The position numbers and the translations under genes are program-made. Positions 24,191 through 35,215 of a stretch of 64,000 nucleotides of DNA are shown here, piece by piece (the first letter of the stretch is position 1; the number at the start of each line of letters is the position of its first letter). The notes beneath the pieces were generated by a model, which saw nothing but the letters and a program-made list of their open reading frames with translations, did not search any database and had not been told where the DNA came from. Location of the stretch: the NCBI GenBank assembly GCA_020466095.1, contig CM035807.1, positions 101,244,436 through 101,308,435 of the forward strand, read 5' to 3'. Source of the DNA: Chlorops oryzae (lineage: Eukaryota > Arthropoda > Insecta > Diptera > Chloropidae).

Positions 24191-24545
24191 GTATGGAGGG
24201 GTATATGGAGGGGTACATGGAGGGGTATATGGAGGGGTATATGGAGGGGTATATGGAGGGGTATATGGAGGGGTATATGGTGGGAGTATATGGGGGGTAT
24301 ATGGCGGGGGTATATGACGGGGGTATATGGAGGGGTATATGGAGGGGTATATGGAGGGGTATATGGAGGGGTATATGGAGGGGTATATGGAGGGGTATAT
24401 GGAGGGGTATATGGAGGGGTATATGGAGGGGTATATGGAGGGGTATATGGAGGGGTATATGGAGGGGTATATGGAGGGGTATATTGAGGGGTATATTGAG
24501 GGGTATATTGAGGGATATATGGAGGGGTATATGGAGGGGTATATG
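24191..24545. repeat. 12-bp G-rich minisatellite (about 30 copies)
   Basis: Tandem unit TATATGGAGGGG, with variants (TACATGG, TATATTGAGGGG, TATATGGTGGGAG) mostly at the two edges. It begins about 540 bases upstream of the Ndf start codon. Because the unit is a multiple of three all frames stay open, producing spurious repeat proteins. Regular G runs give it potential to form G-quadruplexes. Confidence 0.95.
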
Positions 24546-24549
24546 ATGC

Positions 24550-25890
24550 AGGGTTAGATGAAGGAGTTGATATTAGGGGGAGCTTTAAAGATCACTCTTA
24601 TGAGCGAAATCACCAGCCCCATTAAGCCTCAAATTAAGATCAGAAGGAAATCTAGTTAAATTGTTATAGAAAATTGTTCTTAATGTTCAACTTTTCTTGC
24701 TTGTTGTGCTTGTTTGTCACAAAATTTAATCAACCTTCAACAGCAAAAATATTTGTTCTTTTTTCGCTTTCAATTCATCTTGTAAGATATTCACTTTTTT
24801 CTTTCAAATTCAATTTCACGCACGTTTTCTGACTTTTTTTAATATTTCTTCGTCTGGATTCGTAAAAACGTTTTTGTCAAAACAAAAAAAAGACACGATA
24901 GAAACTTAATAACTGAGCTGCTGTAGACACTTGAACTGTCAATAAGAAAAACTGTTGCAAGTAACCATCCTCATACGTGATTCAATAATGACATCCAGGT
25001 CCGGTTCTACACAGTCAATGGCCTTAGGCGACAACATTTTTGTGCAATATTCCCATCAATATTTCAAAGACGATCCATCAAAACGTACGAAAAATTTTCG
25101 AATGTTTCTCATAAAAATACCGCCCAAAATTTTTGTATATAAACATATAATATATGTATGTATTGCTAGTCCAGACCTGATAAAATGCGCAACTACGAAG
25201 TTAAATGGAAAAATGGTTTTTGTGCTCATAACTCGTTACGGATGAAAAGCACACTTCAAAGACATTTCTCGATTAAATGTTTTCGTCTCTTTTGGAGACA
25301 AAAATGATTTCATTACTTTTGAACAATTATCAAAGCGATTGTGACATTTGGACGAAGCGTTCTGAGAAACGCGAATCCTTTTATGTACATACAACATACA
25401 TACATACATACATCAGTGCTGATAAGGGATTAACCCTTTAACGCGTGAGCGACAAATATGCCACCAAATAAGTTTAATGATTTATAAAAATTTTGGAAAT
25501 ATGTGGTCAATCCTATGTATATTTAATCCTTTTATTCCTAGGTGAAACATAGGGCCGTTCAATCGACCGTTATACGTTTCTTAAATTCTTCTAATGACTT
25601 TAGAACGGCCTTCTCGCTATAAGTTAGAATATGTACCATCGTAATCTGTGGTATAAAGCTAAGTCCATGTGTTCACATAATCGAGGTGTTTACTCTCTCT
25701 CTCTCTCTCCAGGGGCTCACACTATACAGACTCGACTTTTTCGTGGAAAAATTACGGGTCAAAGGTTGGTATCGGAAACCCAATTTGACGGAAAACATTT
25801 TCCATTCATGACAAAAAGTTTCCTCGTTTAATGGTAGAATTATCGGGAAATCGAAAAATTCCTTCTCGGCTTAAACAGCCCTATTCTGAA
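24550..25890. other. Non-coding stretch
   Basis: No gene recognised. CATA repeat at about 25390-25410, CT repeat at 25692-25708, and a lone piggyBac-like end (TTAACCCTTTAACGCG) at about 25431. Confidence 0.4.
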
Positions 25891-25894
25891 TTAA

Positions 25895-26400
25895 TCGGAG
25901 GTGTCACAGAATCCGAATGCTATCGGAATCGGAATTAAAACCGGTCGAAATTTCATACAGAATTTATGAACTTTGTTGTTTTTGGTTTTCAATCGGAACT
26001 ATTATCGGTTCTCAATTGCACGGTCGGTTCCGTATCTTTACCTGAAAGGGGTCACAAACAGACCTCAACTTTTGTGGCACCAGAAGTTACGGGCAAAGGA
26101 ATGTTGCTACGAAACAATTCATACTGACAAAACATAAGTTTCATTCAATGCAAAACTTCCTCTTAATATCAAATTCAAAATCTGAAAAATTCTTCAATAC
26201 AAAAACCCTACGAATGATACATGTAACCGATCTTGGACGGTTCTACGTATTTTACCTTGAATGTTGGTCACAACGACCTCCAATTGTGGCACCAGAAGCA
26301 CAGAACCCTATTTTATCCGGCTGTCTGAAATATACATATATGAAAATTCAGTCGACTAAAGTTCCGATTCCGACAGCAATCGAATTCTGTGACACCCCTG
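25895..26400. mobile_element. Inverted-repeat element, hAT-like ends
   Basis: Left TCGGAGGTGTCACAGAATCC… and right …GAATTCTGTGACACCCCTG are inverted over about 40 bases (including TCGGAATCGGAA). It appears inserted in a copy of the CAG(C)CC(C/T)ATTCTGAAT MITE family, whose halves lie at 25876 and 26401. No clean target duplication. Confidence 0.6.
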
Positions 26401-26840
26401 AATAAAAATTCCCTAGAAATTTTTCTCTGCAGAAAAAGGAGATGTCCTTTTTGTCAATAACAGGAAGAATGTAATGGCCTTTGCTTAAAAATGTTCGAAA
26501 ACCCTGCTCGCTTTGTATTCCCTACCCAAAGTTTTTACAATGGGGAAAATTATATCCAAATTTGCGGGGCAAATTCATTGGGATTATTTAGAATCGGGGC
26601 TGAAAAGGTTCTTTCGGGGCCCTATAGAAAATATACCACTAGAAGTCCAAACTTTAAATTCTACCACAATGCCTTGGAGGTATGTCCTTGATTTTAAAGA
26701 ATTTCGGCGATTTGCGATGAAAAAAGTTTGGGTGAAGTTTGCCTATTTCACCCCTATGGAACAAGTTTACTTTAAGGGCGTAAAAAAATCGCGCGATTTT
26801 TGAGGAAAATTTTTCATTTTCCTCAAAATTGCGACAATTG

Positions 26841-26898
26841 ATGGTAACGGACGCGACATAATGGCTACGGACGCGACATAATGGCTACGGACGCGATA
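26841..26898. repeat. Three copies of a 20-bp CpG-containing unit
   Basis: ATGGCTACGGACGCGACATA repeated with small changes (first copy ATGGTAACGG…, last truncated). Confidence 0.9.
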
Positions 26899-27352
26899 TT
26901 TTCTCTGGTTTTCCTTATCTGAAATACAAACAGCTAAAAAAATCTACTAATTGCTAGTAAGATTAAAAATATTAAGTCTGGCAGCGCTACGTAGTAGCTG
27001 TAAGTGAGTTTGTATATGTAAATTTCTCATACAAACTTCAAATGGTTATAACTTCTAAACTAGATGCGACCCCCAAATTCTGATTGCAGATTTGAAACCA
27101 GGAGGTCATTCTTCGTCTATGTACCAAATCCCAGTAACGCCCGTTATGTAAACTTAAGCCCCTATCTCTTCCCTCATCAGCAGTGGTGAAAACCACGAAA
27201 GAAGTTCTTTTTAGAGAATAGTTGAAATATTTAAGAAAAAATATACTTAATTTATATTTTTATAATTTTCATTGAAAAATAAAAAAACAACGAAATTTTC
27301 TGAATGATTACAGGAGGGATTTTTTTCTTTTTCTTTTCGGGAGTTTTTCTCT

Positions 27353-28723
27353 TCACTTTTTGTGCAATTTCTCCTTGTCACTTAAGAATTTCGTCATTAT
27401 TGCATCAACACTCGCACCGTACGTATTTCGTCTCAATTCTCGCTCAGCGAGAATCCATGGATTTACGATAACACCACCAGTTCGGAAGTATTCAATGACC
27501 TTATCTCGATTGGCCCATTTCTTCAGAATGCCCTTCTCCATCGGCTGTTTATGATAGCGGATCTCGAAGAAGGACTCGAATGCATTGCACTGTTTGCGGA
27601 TTTCGTCTTCATTGAGATCGGGTACCAACAAACGTGGCTGCGTTACAATACGATACGGATCATAGGTATCCGAATAGTTCTGGAAACGTACAGCTTCCCA
27701 ATCCAATTGCAATAGAGTATTATAGAGTTTCTTCGGATGTCCCAAAATACCGTGCGTCACATCGATAAGAACCAATTGACTATCCGGCGTCATGCATTCC
27801 AATTCCATTTGCAGTAGACGTGCATCCATGCCACGATATTTTCGCTTGTTAAACCACAATATCGGTTCATTCTCTTTCGTGACGTTCGCCAGTTCCTGCA
27901 CCAATGGTGACGTCTGTGCCCGATAGTTGAAACGTCCATAGTTCTTGCCATAGAGTGTCTGCTCGTCGGGTCTCGTATATTTGATTTGATCGTAACGACG
28001 AAGCATGAAATGCTCCGAACGGAAGAGACGACTCATTTCCATATCGATGACATCGTACGATCGCCGATGCATGCATATCCAAACCAATTGGGTGCTGAAT
28101 GCGATCAGTGCCTCGTGAAATTTTCGATCCCATTGGGTGCGTGTGATCTTGACACTCGGATTTGTATGATAGTATGGCTTCGTTTCATCGAGCCCCAGTA
28201 AAATTTGACTATAATTTCGTGCCAAAAATAAACGGTACTGCGACAAATGCGACGCAAAGACCTTGCGCATCTGAATGCTCTCTTTCGATTGCATGCGCGG
28301 CATCGCTGCGGTCATTTCATCTTGTCGTATCAGAATGAATTCGGAGACTTTCAGAAAATACTCGAAATAGATGACCAACGATCGCAGGAATTCCTCGACC
28401 ACCGGCAGATGTATGAACACTAAAAAATCCTTGCGCAAAATCTCGGCTGGCGAGAGGAACAACACCAGATTTAGTACGTCCGTTAGTAATACGACATCCG
28501 AATCGTGAGTGTTCTGCCTTCGCTGGAACTCTTGACGGAAAACGACCTCTTCGAGCTGATTGATCCGACGCCGGAATTTATGATAGTTCGTCACTACGAA
28601 CTCCTCATTGGCGTACGAGGCTCCCTTGCGGTCTTTGAAATCCAAATGATTCTCCTCTTCGTTCCATGTCCAGACGCCAGTTTCGTATTTGGGCACAAAC
28701 GTTTCTGTATGAATGCGAATCAT
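27353..28723 (-). CDS. PPP1R36: PPP1R36-like protein phosphatase 1 regulatory subunit
   Basis: Uninterrupted 456-codon frame in one exon. The ATG is the first after an in-frame stop 39 bases upstream (28763-28765), so the start is well placed. The protein lines up with the animal PPP1R36 (PPPI_inhib) family over most of its length: the N-terminal GVWTWNEEENHLDF (16-29), the hydrophobic helix block VVEEFLRSLVIYFEYFLK (108-125), YSQILLGL (171-178), TQWDRKF..LVWICMHRRS with EMSRLFRSEHF (196-239), and GILGHPKKLYN (325-335). Human PPP1R36 is of similar size, is expressed mainly in testis and binds the PP1 catalytic subunit. I do not see a clean RVxF docking motif. No signal peptide or membrane span. 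Codon use is balanced and unlike the AT-rich surroundings. No AATAAA is evident just after the stop. The family call is firm; the role in the fly is inferred. Confidence 0.88.
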   Translation of the reverse strand: MIRIHTETFVPKYETGVWTWNEEENHLDFKDRKGASYANEEFVVTNYHKFRRRINQLEEVVFRQEFQRRQNTHDSDVVLLTDVLNLVLFLSPAEILRKDFLVFIHLPVVEEFLRSLVIYFEYFLKVSEFILIRQDEMTAAMPRMQSKESIQMRKVFASHLSQYRLFLARNYSQILLGLDETKPYYHTNPSVKITRTQWDRKFHEALIAFSTQLVWICMHRRSYDVIDMEMSRLFRSEHFMLRRYDQIKYTRPDEQTLYGKNYGRFNYRAQTSPLVQELANVTKENEPILWFNKRKYRGMDARLLQMELECMTPDSQLVLIDVTHGILGHPKKLYNTLLQLDWEAVRFQNYSDTYDPYRIVTQPRLLVPDLNEDEIRKQCNAFESFFEIRYHKQPMEKGILKKWANRDKVIEYFRTGGVIVNPWILAERELRRNTYGASVDAIMTKFLSDKEKLHKK

Positions 28724-28909
28724 GGTGAGGCTCTGACGTATGAACTGATCTTTTTTTTTTAATTATTGAATTGATCAAGAAATTCTGCTAGATTATTGAG
28801 TGATAGGAATCAATACACCTTGATAGGAATAGAATAGAATTTGTATTTTTTATGGAATATTCATGGCATGCCGAATTTTTTTTGAAAGAAAATTCAAGCT
28901 ACATATCAG

Positions 28910-29222
28910 ATCTATTCCCGTACTGCACGAAACTACTCAAAAATGCCCAATTTTCATACAGTTTAAAAAAAATTTTGACAGTTCCGAGTTGAAAAAAATG
29001 AGGAAGAAGAGCAATGATAGGTCTGTTCGAGTACTGCACGAAACTACCCAAAACTGCCCAATTTTCATACAGTTTAAAAAAAAAATTGACATTTCCGAGT
29101 TGAAAACAAGGAGGAAGAAGAGCAATGATAGGTCTGTTCCAGTACTGCACGAAACTGCCCAATTTTCATACAGTTTTCAAAAAATTGGGGCAGTTTTGTG
29201 CAGTACGGGAACAGACCTATCA
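28910..29222. mobile_element. Cluster of GGTCTGTTC-family MITE arms forming a long inverted repeat
   Basis: Three direct arms (about 28910, 29018, 29130: TAGGTCTGTTC…GTACTGCACGAAACT) and one inverted right end (…AGTACGGGAACAGACCTA). Units are separated by CGAGTTGAAAA…GAGGAAGAAGAGCAATGA, whose inverted form (TCATTGCTCCACTTCCTCCT) follows the right end. Tandem duplication of a nested element explains this. Confidence 0.7.
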
Positions 29223-29564
29223 TTGCTCCACTTCCTCCTTTTTTTCAACTCTGAACTGTCAAATTTTCGTATTGAATTTCGAACGCTTACATTTTTAAAT
29301 GAATTTTTATATTTGAACAAAATTCAAACCACCGTGAGCTGATTTTGACATTTCCGAATTCTTAAAAATTGTTGCACTATCGCCACCACCTTATTTAATA
29401 CACCTTGCTACATATATTTCGATTGATATCATTCGAAATGCAGTATAAAAATATAATAAATTTTTTTCACCTTCAGGAGCATGGTAGCCTAGAGATTGGA
29501 ATCTTGGGAAACCAATCAAGCCGTCCAGTTTGTTGTCAAAGCGCTAAGGCTTAAAAAAATAGGT

Positions 29565-29890
29565 TGTTTCCTGCTGCACGAAATTGCCAAAACTGCCAAT
29601 TTTGTAAAAACTGTATGAAAATTGGGCAAAAAAAAACGCTCCAGGACAGAACAAAACAGAGCTCCAGAGCTGGAAAAAACATTAGGTATTTTCCCGTATT
29701 GCACGAAACGGCCCAATTTTCATACAGTTTTAAAAAATTTGGGCAGCTTTTGGAAGTTTCGTGCAGTACGGGAACAGACTTACTATAGCTCCAGGGCTGA
29801 AAAAAACATTAAAGGTCCTGAGCTGAAGAAAACATTAGGTATATTCTCGTATTGCACGAAACTGCCGAATTTTCATACAGTTTTCAAAAA
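29565..29890. mobile_element. Further degenerate GGTCTGTTC-family MITE copies
   Basis: TATTGCACGAAAC…CCCAATTTTCATACAG blocks at about 29570, 29690 and 29850, with an inverted right end at 29756-29780. Between them, CAGAGCTGGAAAAAACATTAGG-type spacers (in part) recur. Confidence 0.6.
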
Positions 29891-29920
29891 AATTTTAATC
29901 ATGTTAAATACACCTTTAAA

Positions 29921-30136
29921 TTAGGGGTCTTTCCTTAAACGTGAAAAGATTTTAAAATCGGATACATGTAAAATTTTTCATACATAAGGGAAGACCCCTA
30001 TTATTTAATATATTATGGGGTTTTCCTCGAAACTCGTTAAAGAAGTAGCCTCAAAAGTGAATGAATAAAATTTTGAATGAAAAATTTTACAATTTTCCTC
30101 TTTTTAAATCTTTTCACCTTTAAGAGAATACCCTAA
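29921..30136. mobile_element. MITE with ~60-bp imperfect terminal inverted repeats
   Basis: Left TTAGGGGTCTTTCCTTAAAC… and right …CCTTTAAGAGAATACCCTAA are inverted, with GTGAAAAGATTT and GTAAAATTTTTCAT shared by both arms. Its end matches the sequence cut by the Harbinger MITE at 6677. Confidence 0.65.
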
Positions 30137-31032
30137 TTGTTTGTGAAACTAAAAATAAGAAATAATAATCTCCTATTCTTTCCAGATACCTATTATCCTT
30201 CTGGCAACTGGCAAGCAAGCAGCCATAGTTTTTGTTTATTTTGTGTGAAGTGTATGGCTCGGAGAGATGGCAAAGAAAGCCATCCGCGTAAGTGAACTGT
30301 CGTGGGCAGGAATTTTCATAGTGAGAATTGAACTTTCTTCGAATTTAAACTAAAGTGTTCCTGTTAAAAAATGGCTTGTGTTTGTTAGAGTATTTATGCC
30401 AAGCAGGAAATATCATCATGAATGAAGTTCAAGAATGCAAGCTCGATTGTCATCTGTGATCCGGTACGACTTTATGAATGAAAGTTTTCGGTAAGTCTTT
30501 CATAATTTCTATTATACCATTATCCACTTAAAGAAGATTATTCTCATTGGATTGCATATTGTGTTGAGCGATTTTATTCGTTGCATTAATAATACCTAAC
30601 CAAATGAAAAATGTACATATGTATATTTTCTCATAAATGAATTTATTCATGAATACCCATTAAAATACGATAGTGTAAAATCATATCGACACTTTCATTT
30701 AATGCGCTGCCATTAAAAATGCATGAGAAATAATTTGCAGTCCGAATAAAAATGCTTGACATGCATTTTAAATTGCTCAGGTGCATATGAAAAAAAAAAG
30801 AAAAAGAAGAGAGCACTTCATTTTTTAAAGCGTAAGCTGCAAATCTTTATACTTGAAAATATTGGCTGAGAAACAATTCATAAATTTTGCTTGGAGAGAA
30901 ATATTTTTTCCGAATAAAAGGACGAATATTGCAATGGAAAAGCTATTTTTTGGGGATTATTAAAGTCTCGACCCGATTGGGTTCGTCTGCTGGCGTTTTC
31001 ATCGAAGTGTTTTGAACGAAAACTCTCACATT
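30137..31032. other. Non-coding stretch
   Basis: No gene, repeat end or RNA gene recognised. Confidence 0.4.
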
Positions 31033-31222
31033 AGGTCTAATCCCGTACTGCAAGAAACTGCCCAAAACGACCCAATTTTTTGAAAAACTGTATGAAAATT
31101 GGGCAATTTGTTTGAAAACTGTATGAAAATTGGTCAAATTTTTTTTGAAAACTGTATGAAAATTGGGAAATTTTTTTTTGTAAAATTGTATGAAAATTGG
31201 GCAGTTTCGTGCAGTACAGACC
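31033..31222. mobile_element. GGTCTGTTC-family MITE with expanded interior
   Basis: TAGGTCTAATCCCGTACTGC… at the left and …GCAGTTTCGTGCAGTACAGACCTA at the right. The interior AAACTGTATGAAAATTGGGC is repeated four times in tandem. Confidence 0.75.
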
Positions 31223-31577
31223 TATTTTCAATATGTGACGTATACGTTAGGTTACGGTCCACTATTTTTTGATTGTTTTGAAGTAACATTCATCATACGT
31301 TAGCTACTAAAATTTGTTCGATGCTACCAAATATTGAGGTAAAGGGTATGAAAAGTAGGTGTTGACCGATTCTCGGACCTACCCGACATGCACATAAAAT
31401 TTCAGAAGTATTGGTCCAGCCGTTTCGAAGGGGTTAGGTAACAAACACTGCGAGATTTTAGTAAGAATGTGTCGATAGCTCAGGGTTGCTTTTCATTTTA
31501 AATTCATAGTTCTCCTCGTGGATAGGTTTGAGAGATGTTTTCTTTGTAGAATGCTGTGACATTCCTTTGGTTATTAA

Positions 31578-31735
31578 CCCTCTAACTCCTGGCTCCGTCT
31601 CTAGACGGACTTTTTTCGAACAAATTACCCCAAAAAAAACTAATAATAATTATTTCAGCTTCATGTTTTTCTACCCAAAATAAGTCATATCTGAACTTTT
31701 CATTGAAAAAAAAAAAACATGGTGGCATTAGAGGG
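31578..31735. mobile_element. 158-bp piggyBac-type MITE with TTAA duplication
   Basis: CCCTCTAACTCC and its inverted form …GGCATTAGAGGG, flanked by TTAA at 31574-31577 and 31736-31739. Confidence 0.8.
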
Positions 31736-32018
31736 TTAAAGTTCAAAATTTCACATTGCGAGTGCTTGCTGCGGGAGAACGAGGCGACGCACGCAAATCC
31801 CAAAAAAAATTCAGAACATTCAAACCTATAGCTCAGGCTCCAATGTAACGCATTGCGAGAATTCAGAGCGAGAAAACTTCGAAAAATTTAATATTTATGT
31901 ACGTTGCGAGGCAATTTGACAAGTAATGATGTAGAAAATTGTTGAGTACTTGCTATAAGGTACTCATTAAAAATGCAGAAAATTCATGTCGTTGAACACT
32001 TCTCAAACTTGTTGCTTA

Positions 32019-32476
32019 GTCGGCTTCTACATTGAACGATTATCGACGCGATTTTCACAACGATTTTTTCAAATTCCCTTTTGAAATTGTCTTCTGTCGG
32101 TGTTCGCTTCTACACTACACGATTTGCAAGCAACCGATTTATACTTTGTTGTGTTTTTCTTATGACATTCGTTTATTGGACTTATGCGAATTAAGTAAGT
32201 AAGTAATAAAATAAGTGGTTGTGACGCATTTTAAAATATATAAATTAAATTTGAATGGATTCAGACACTTCATAAAAAATTATTCGAACAATTCTTTGAA
32301 ACTGTTTTCCGTTCTACGAACGGCGGAAAGGCAACTGTCAAAAATCGGCATGGAAATCGACGACATGGCTAGTACAAACGATTTTGACCGCTTCACTTTC
32401 GTCTCTCCTCCTTGCCAACAAACGCAAAAATCGGTGAGTGCTGTTGGCCGACAATCGTCCAATGTAAAAGTAGACT
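32019..32476. mobile_element. Inverted-repeat element (TACATTGAACGATT ends)
   Basis: The left arm GTCGGCTTCTACATTGAACG… is inverted at the right end (…ACAATCGTCCAATGTAAAAG), also sharing ATCGACG and AAAATC blocks. The composition resembles the 8588/44644 family. Confidence 0.55.
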
Positions 32477-32479
32477 TAC

Positions 32480-34970
32480 CAATCTACATTTTGGGGCGTC
32501 TATAGTTAATGTTCATCCGAATTATTCCTGGGAGATTTTGTTCATTCTAAAGTATTCATGTACCTTAAGAAAAATATAGATTGGTATTTGGTTCAAATAT
32601 TGCATTGCTAGAAGATCGAGTTCTGCGATTAGCGTAGGGTTTTGGATGGACGTTTGATCATACTGACGGATTCTCTTGACTGTACCACTCGGATGAACAA
32701 ACGGAATAAATCTTTTGAAACAATTTCTATATTCATAATCTATAAAAATAAAACGTAATGACGATGTTCTTCCCACAGACATATTTTAATTAAAACGACC
32801 GCAGGGACTTGATTTCAGAGATTTCGTGATTAAAAAATCATTTATTTAGCAATCGAATGGGCCTTGATGCGTTAATTCATCATTAATTTCCTTCGTTCCA
32901 ATACCAATAATTAACAATTTAAATTTTCATTTGTTCTCGTGCACAATGAAAATCCAAAATCCGCTTTGGGAACAAAAGTTATCATTATTTTCATTCGGTT
33001 TGATTTCTGCGGTGAGAAATGTTTCACGAAATTGTGGTTTTGTTTTCGGGTTTTTTCATTTTTTCAATTAAATTGTTTTTTGTTTTTTTTATCAATAAAA
33101 ATTGAATGTTTATGCGAATCAATATAATTTTGCGGTTGAAATCTCATGTGAAATTAAATTTTTTTTCTTTTGGTTTTGTTTTCCATTTTGAATGAATAAA
33201 ATAAAAATTTCGTAACGGATTTAATTTAAATTGAATACAAATGAAAAGCTCTTTTCCAACAACGAATTAGGCACTTGAAATCGATGGAAAACACAAAAAG
33301 AAATAATCATCAAAAAGTAATAATTAATTGATAACGATGGGCAAATTGTTAATAAATTCAATCGGGCATAGGGAATTATAGGAGTCAAGAGCAGTTAAAA
33401 AATATCCATAAAAGCAAAGATAAACATTTTTTGTCTTTTGAAAACATTTTCAACTATTTCCCGGATGTTCAGGAGTATCGTAAAAAAATGCTCAAAAAAT
33501 GAACTCAAAGGCGAGGAATGGATTTATCGAAATAATATCAGACAATTATGAATCAATATTGCATGATTTTCAATACTTTTAAGTTAAAAGTTTTAACCAA
33601 TCTGGGCCCTTTTTTGTGGGGTGCTCGTATATCCAAAAAAAGTGTTTTTTCACAAATAATATTTATAGTCCTTTATGGTTTCATTCGAAAATGTCTAAGC
33701 TCATGACTCATGAACAACATCTCATGATGAGATGAGATTCTCATCTTCATTTTCATAATAATTATCATCATGATCATGATCATCATGAATTATTTTTTTT
33801 TGAGGAAAAGTATATGGCAGGCCAATAAAAATTTGATTTTTTTACACTTCCATCAGAATTTGCACAGTAACTAATATTTTATTCAATTAATTTGCGCCCT
33901 TTTGATTGCTTTTTGTGTAATTTATTGAATTAGGTCTTATTGAAATATAATTATTATAAGCTCCCCAATAGTTCGATTTGCTAAAATTCACAAAAACTTG
34001 AATGATCCGATACATTTACACGACTTGCAATATATTTTCAAAAAACATCGCTTAAAACAACCACATTCGGAAACAATGTTTATAAACAAAGTAACCGAAG
34101 CTGAGGAAACACAAAAAGGAATAGAATTTGAAATAGCAGATCAGTCTCTCAGTGGCACGCATGCATTTCGCAATGACTGGCATTTTTTGCATTTTGATTT
34201 GATCGAAATCAATACTAAATCGCGACGTTTTGTAAAAATTAATAGTGAGAAACGTTCTTTGTTTGATTTTTAATAGATTGTGATAAGAATTTGATCGTGG
34301 GATGTGAAATTTTTAGTAAAAAAAAGTGTTTGAAAAGTGATAGAAAATTTGATCGCCATATTGGATTTGCATTTATGTTGAGTGAAACATGTTGGCTGCG
34401 AGATGAAGCTGTCATTACCGAAAGTAAATGAGAAAGAGAGAAGAGAGAACATATTAAGCGTGTGATATTAAAAGGTATGTATGTAAAATTTAAACTGAAT
34501 TGAATATTTTGGCATAGGACGATGGGACATTATTATTAAAAGTATTTTTTGAAATGAGAATACATAGTTGCATTATTTTATAACTATCCTTAGTCGAAGT
34601 GTGCAATTAGTAAGTTAAGCGGAATACTTATGAGATTATTTATTATTGAAAAAGCAAAAAGAGAAGAACGTGTAGTCGAAGGCTGCGTTACTGTGTGCAC
34701 AAAAGAAACTTCGTCAATGCAAATCAGTGTAAACAACAGCGAAGTCAGACAACTATTAAAGTCAATGTGTAGGTCTGGTTTTCGCTGGAATATAAACTTA
34801 CATGTTTTTAAATAATTCGATTAGCAATTTTCGTTTAATTGAAATATTTTTATAAATAGATACTTGAATGAAAATGGGAATTCTGTTGGCACCTGTCAAC
34901 TTGTTGAAAAATGGCGTCTTATGGTACAATTGGGCGTTATACGTTTTTGCTATTTTTTTTTTTTTTTTGA
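32480..34970. other. Non-coding stretch with two unrecognised frames
   Basis: A CATGATCATGATCATGAT tract is at 33769-33786. Frames of 91 codons (33998-34273, +) and 61 codons (34630-34815, +) have fairly protein-like composition but match no family I know and lack supporting splice context. Confidence 0.35.
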
Positions 34971-34974
34971 ACCC

Positions 34975-35215
34975 GAGGGTATATTGCGTTTGTGTTGTTG
35001 TGTATAACACCCAGAACCACTCGAGATGGACCACACAATATATATACATACATATATGTATAGGAATGATCAGTGTCACCAGGAGATGCGATTTAGCCAT
35101 GTCCGTCTTTCAGTCTGCCTGTCCTTATACAGTTTTTTTATGGAAGGAGTTGATCTATCTTGACGAGGCTTGGTATGCGTGTTCACGAGACCATCAGTAA
35201 GAACAAGTTAGTTAT
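34975..35215 (+). repeat. Dispersed repeat, 5' fragment (copy A)
   Basis: GAGGGTATATTGCGTTTGTG…ACACCCAGAACCACTCGAG…ATGATCAGTGTCACCAGGAG…GTCCGTC…GTATGCGTGTTCAC matches 58522-58576 plus 59061-59225 in order. It shows the uninterrupted form of the site occupied at 58577. Confidence 0.8.

Noticed and set aside
24092..24557. Repeat proteins (MEGY and GVYG-type) read from the minisatellite
   Set aside because: The 12-bp unit keeps all frames open; there is no gene context, and the frames exist only because of the repeat.
32353..32440. Apparent first exon (MEIDDMASTNDFDRF, then a consensus GTGAGT donor)
   Set aside because: It lies inside a transposon-like element with terminal inverted repeats (32019-32476) and matches no known protein.
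33998..34815. Two frames (91 and 61 codons) as possible exons of one gene
   Set aside because: No known family, and no convincing acceptor/donor pairing joining them.
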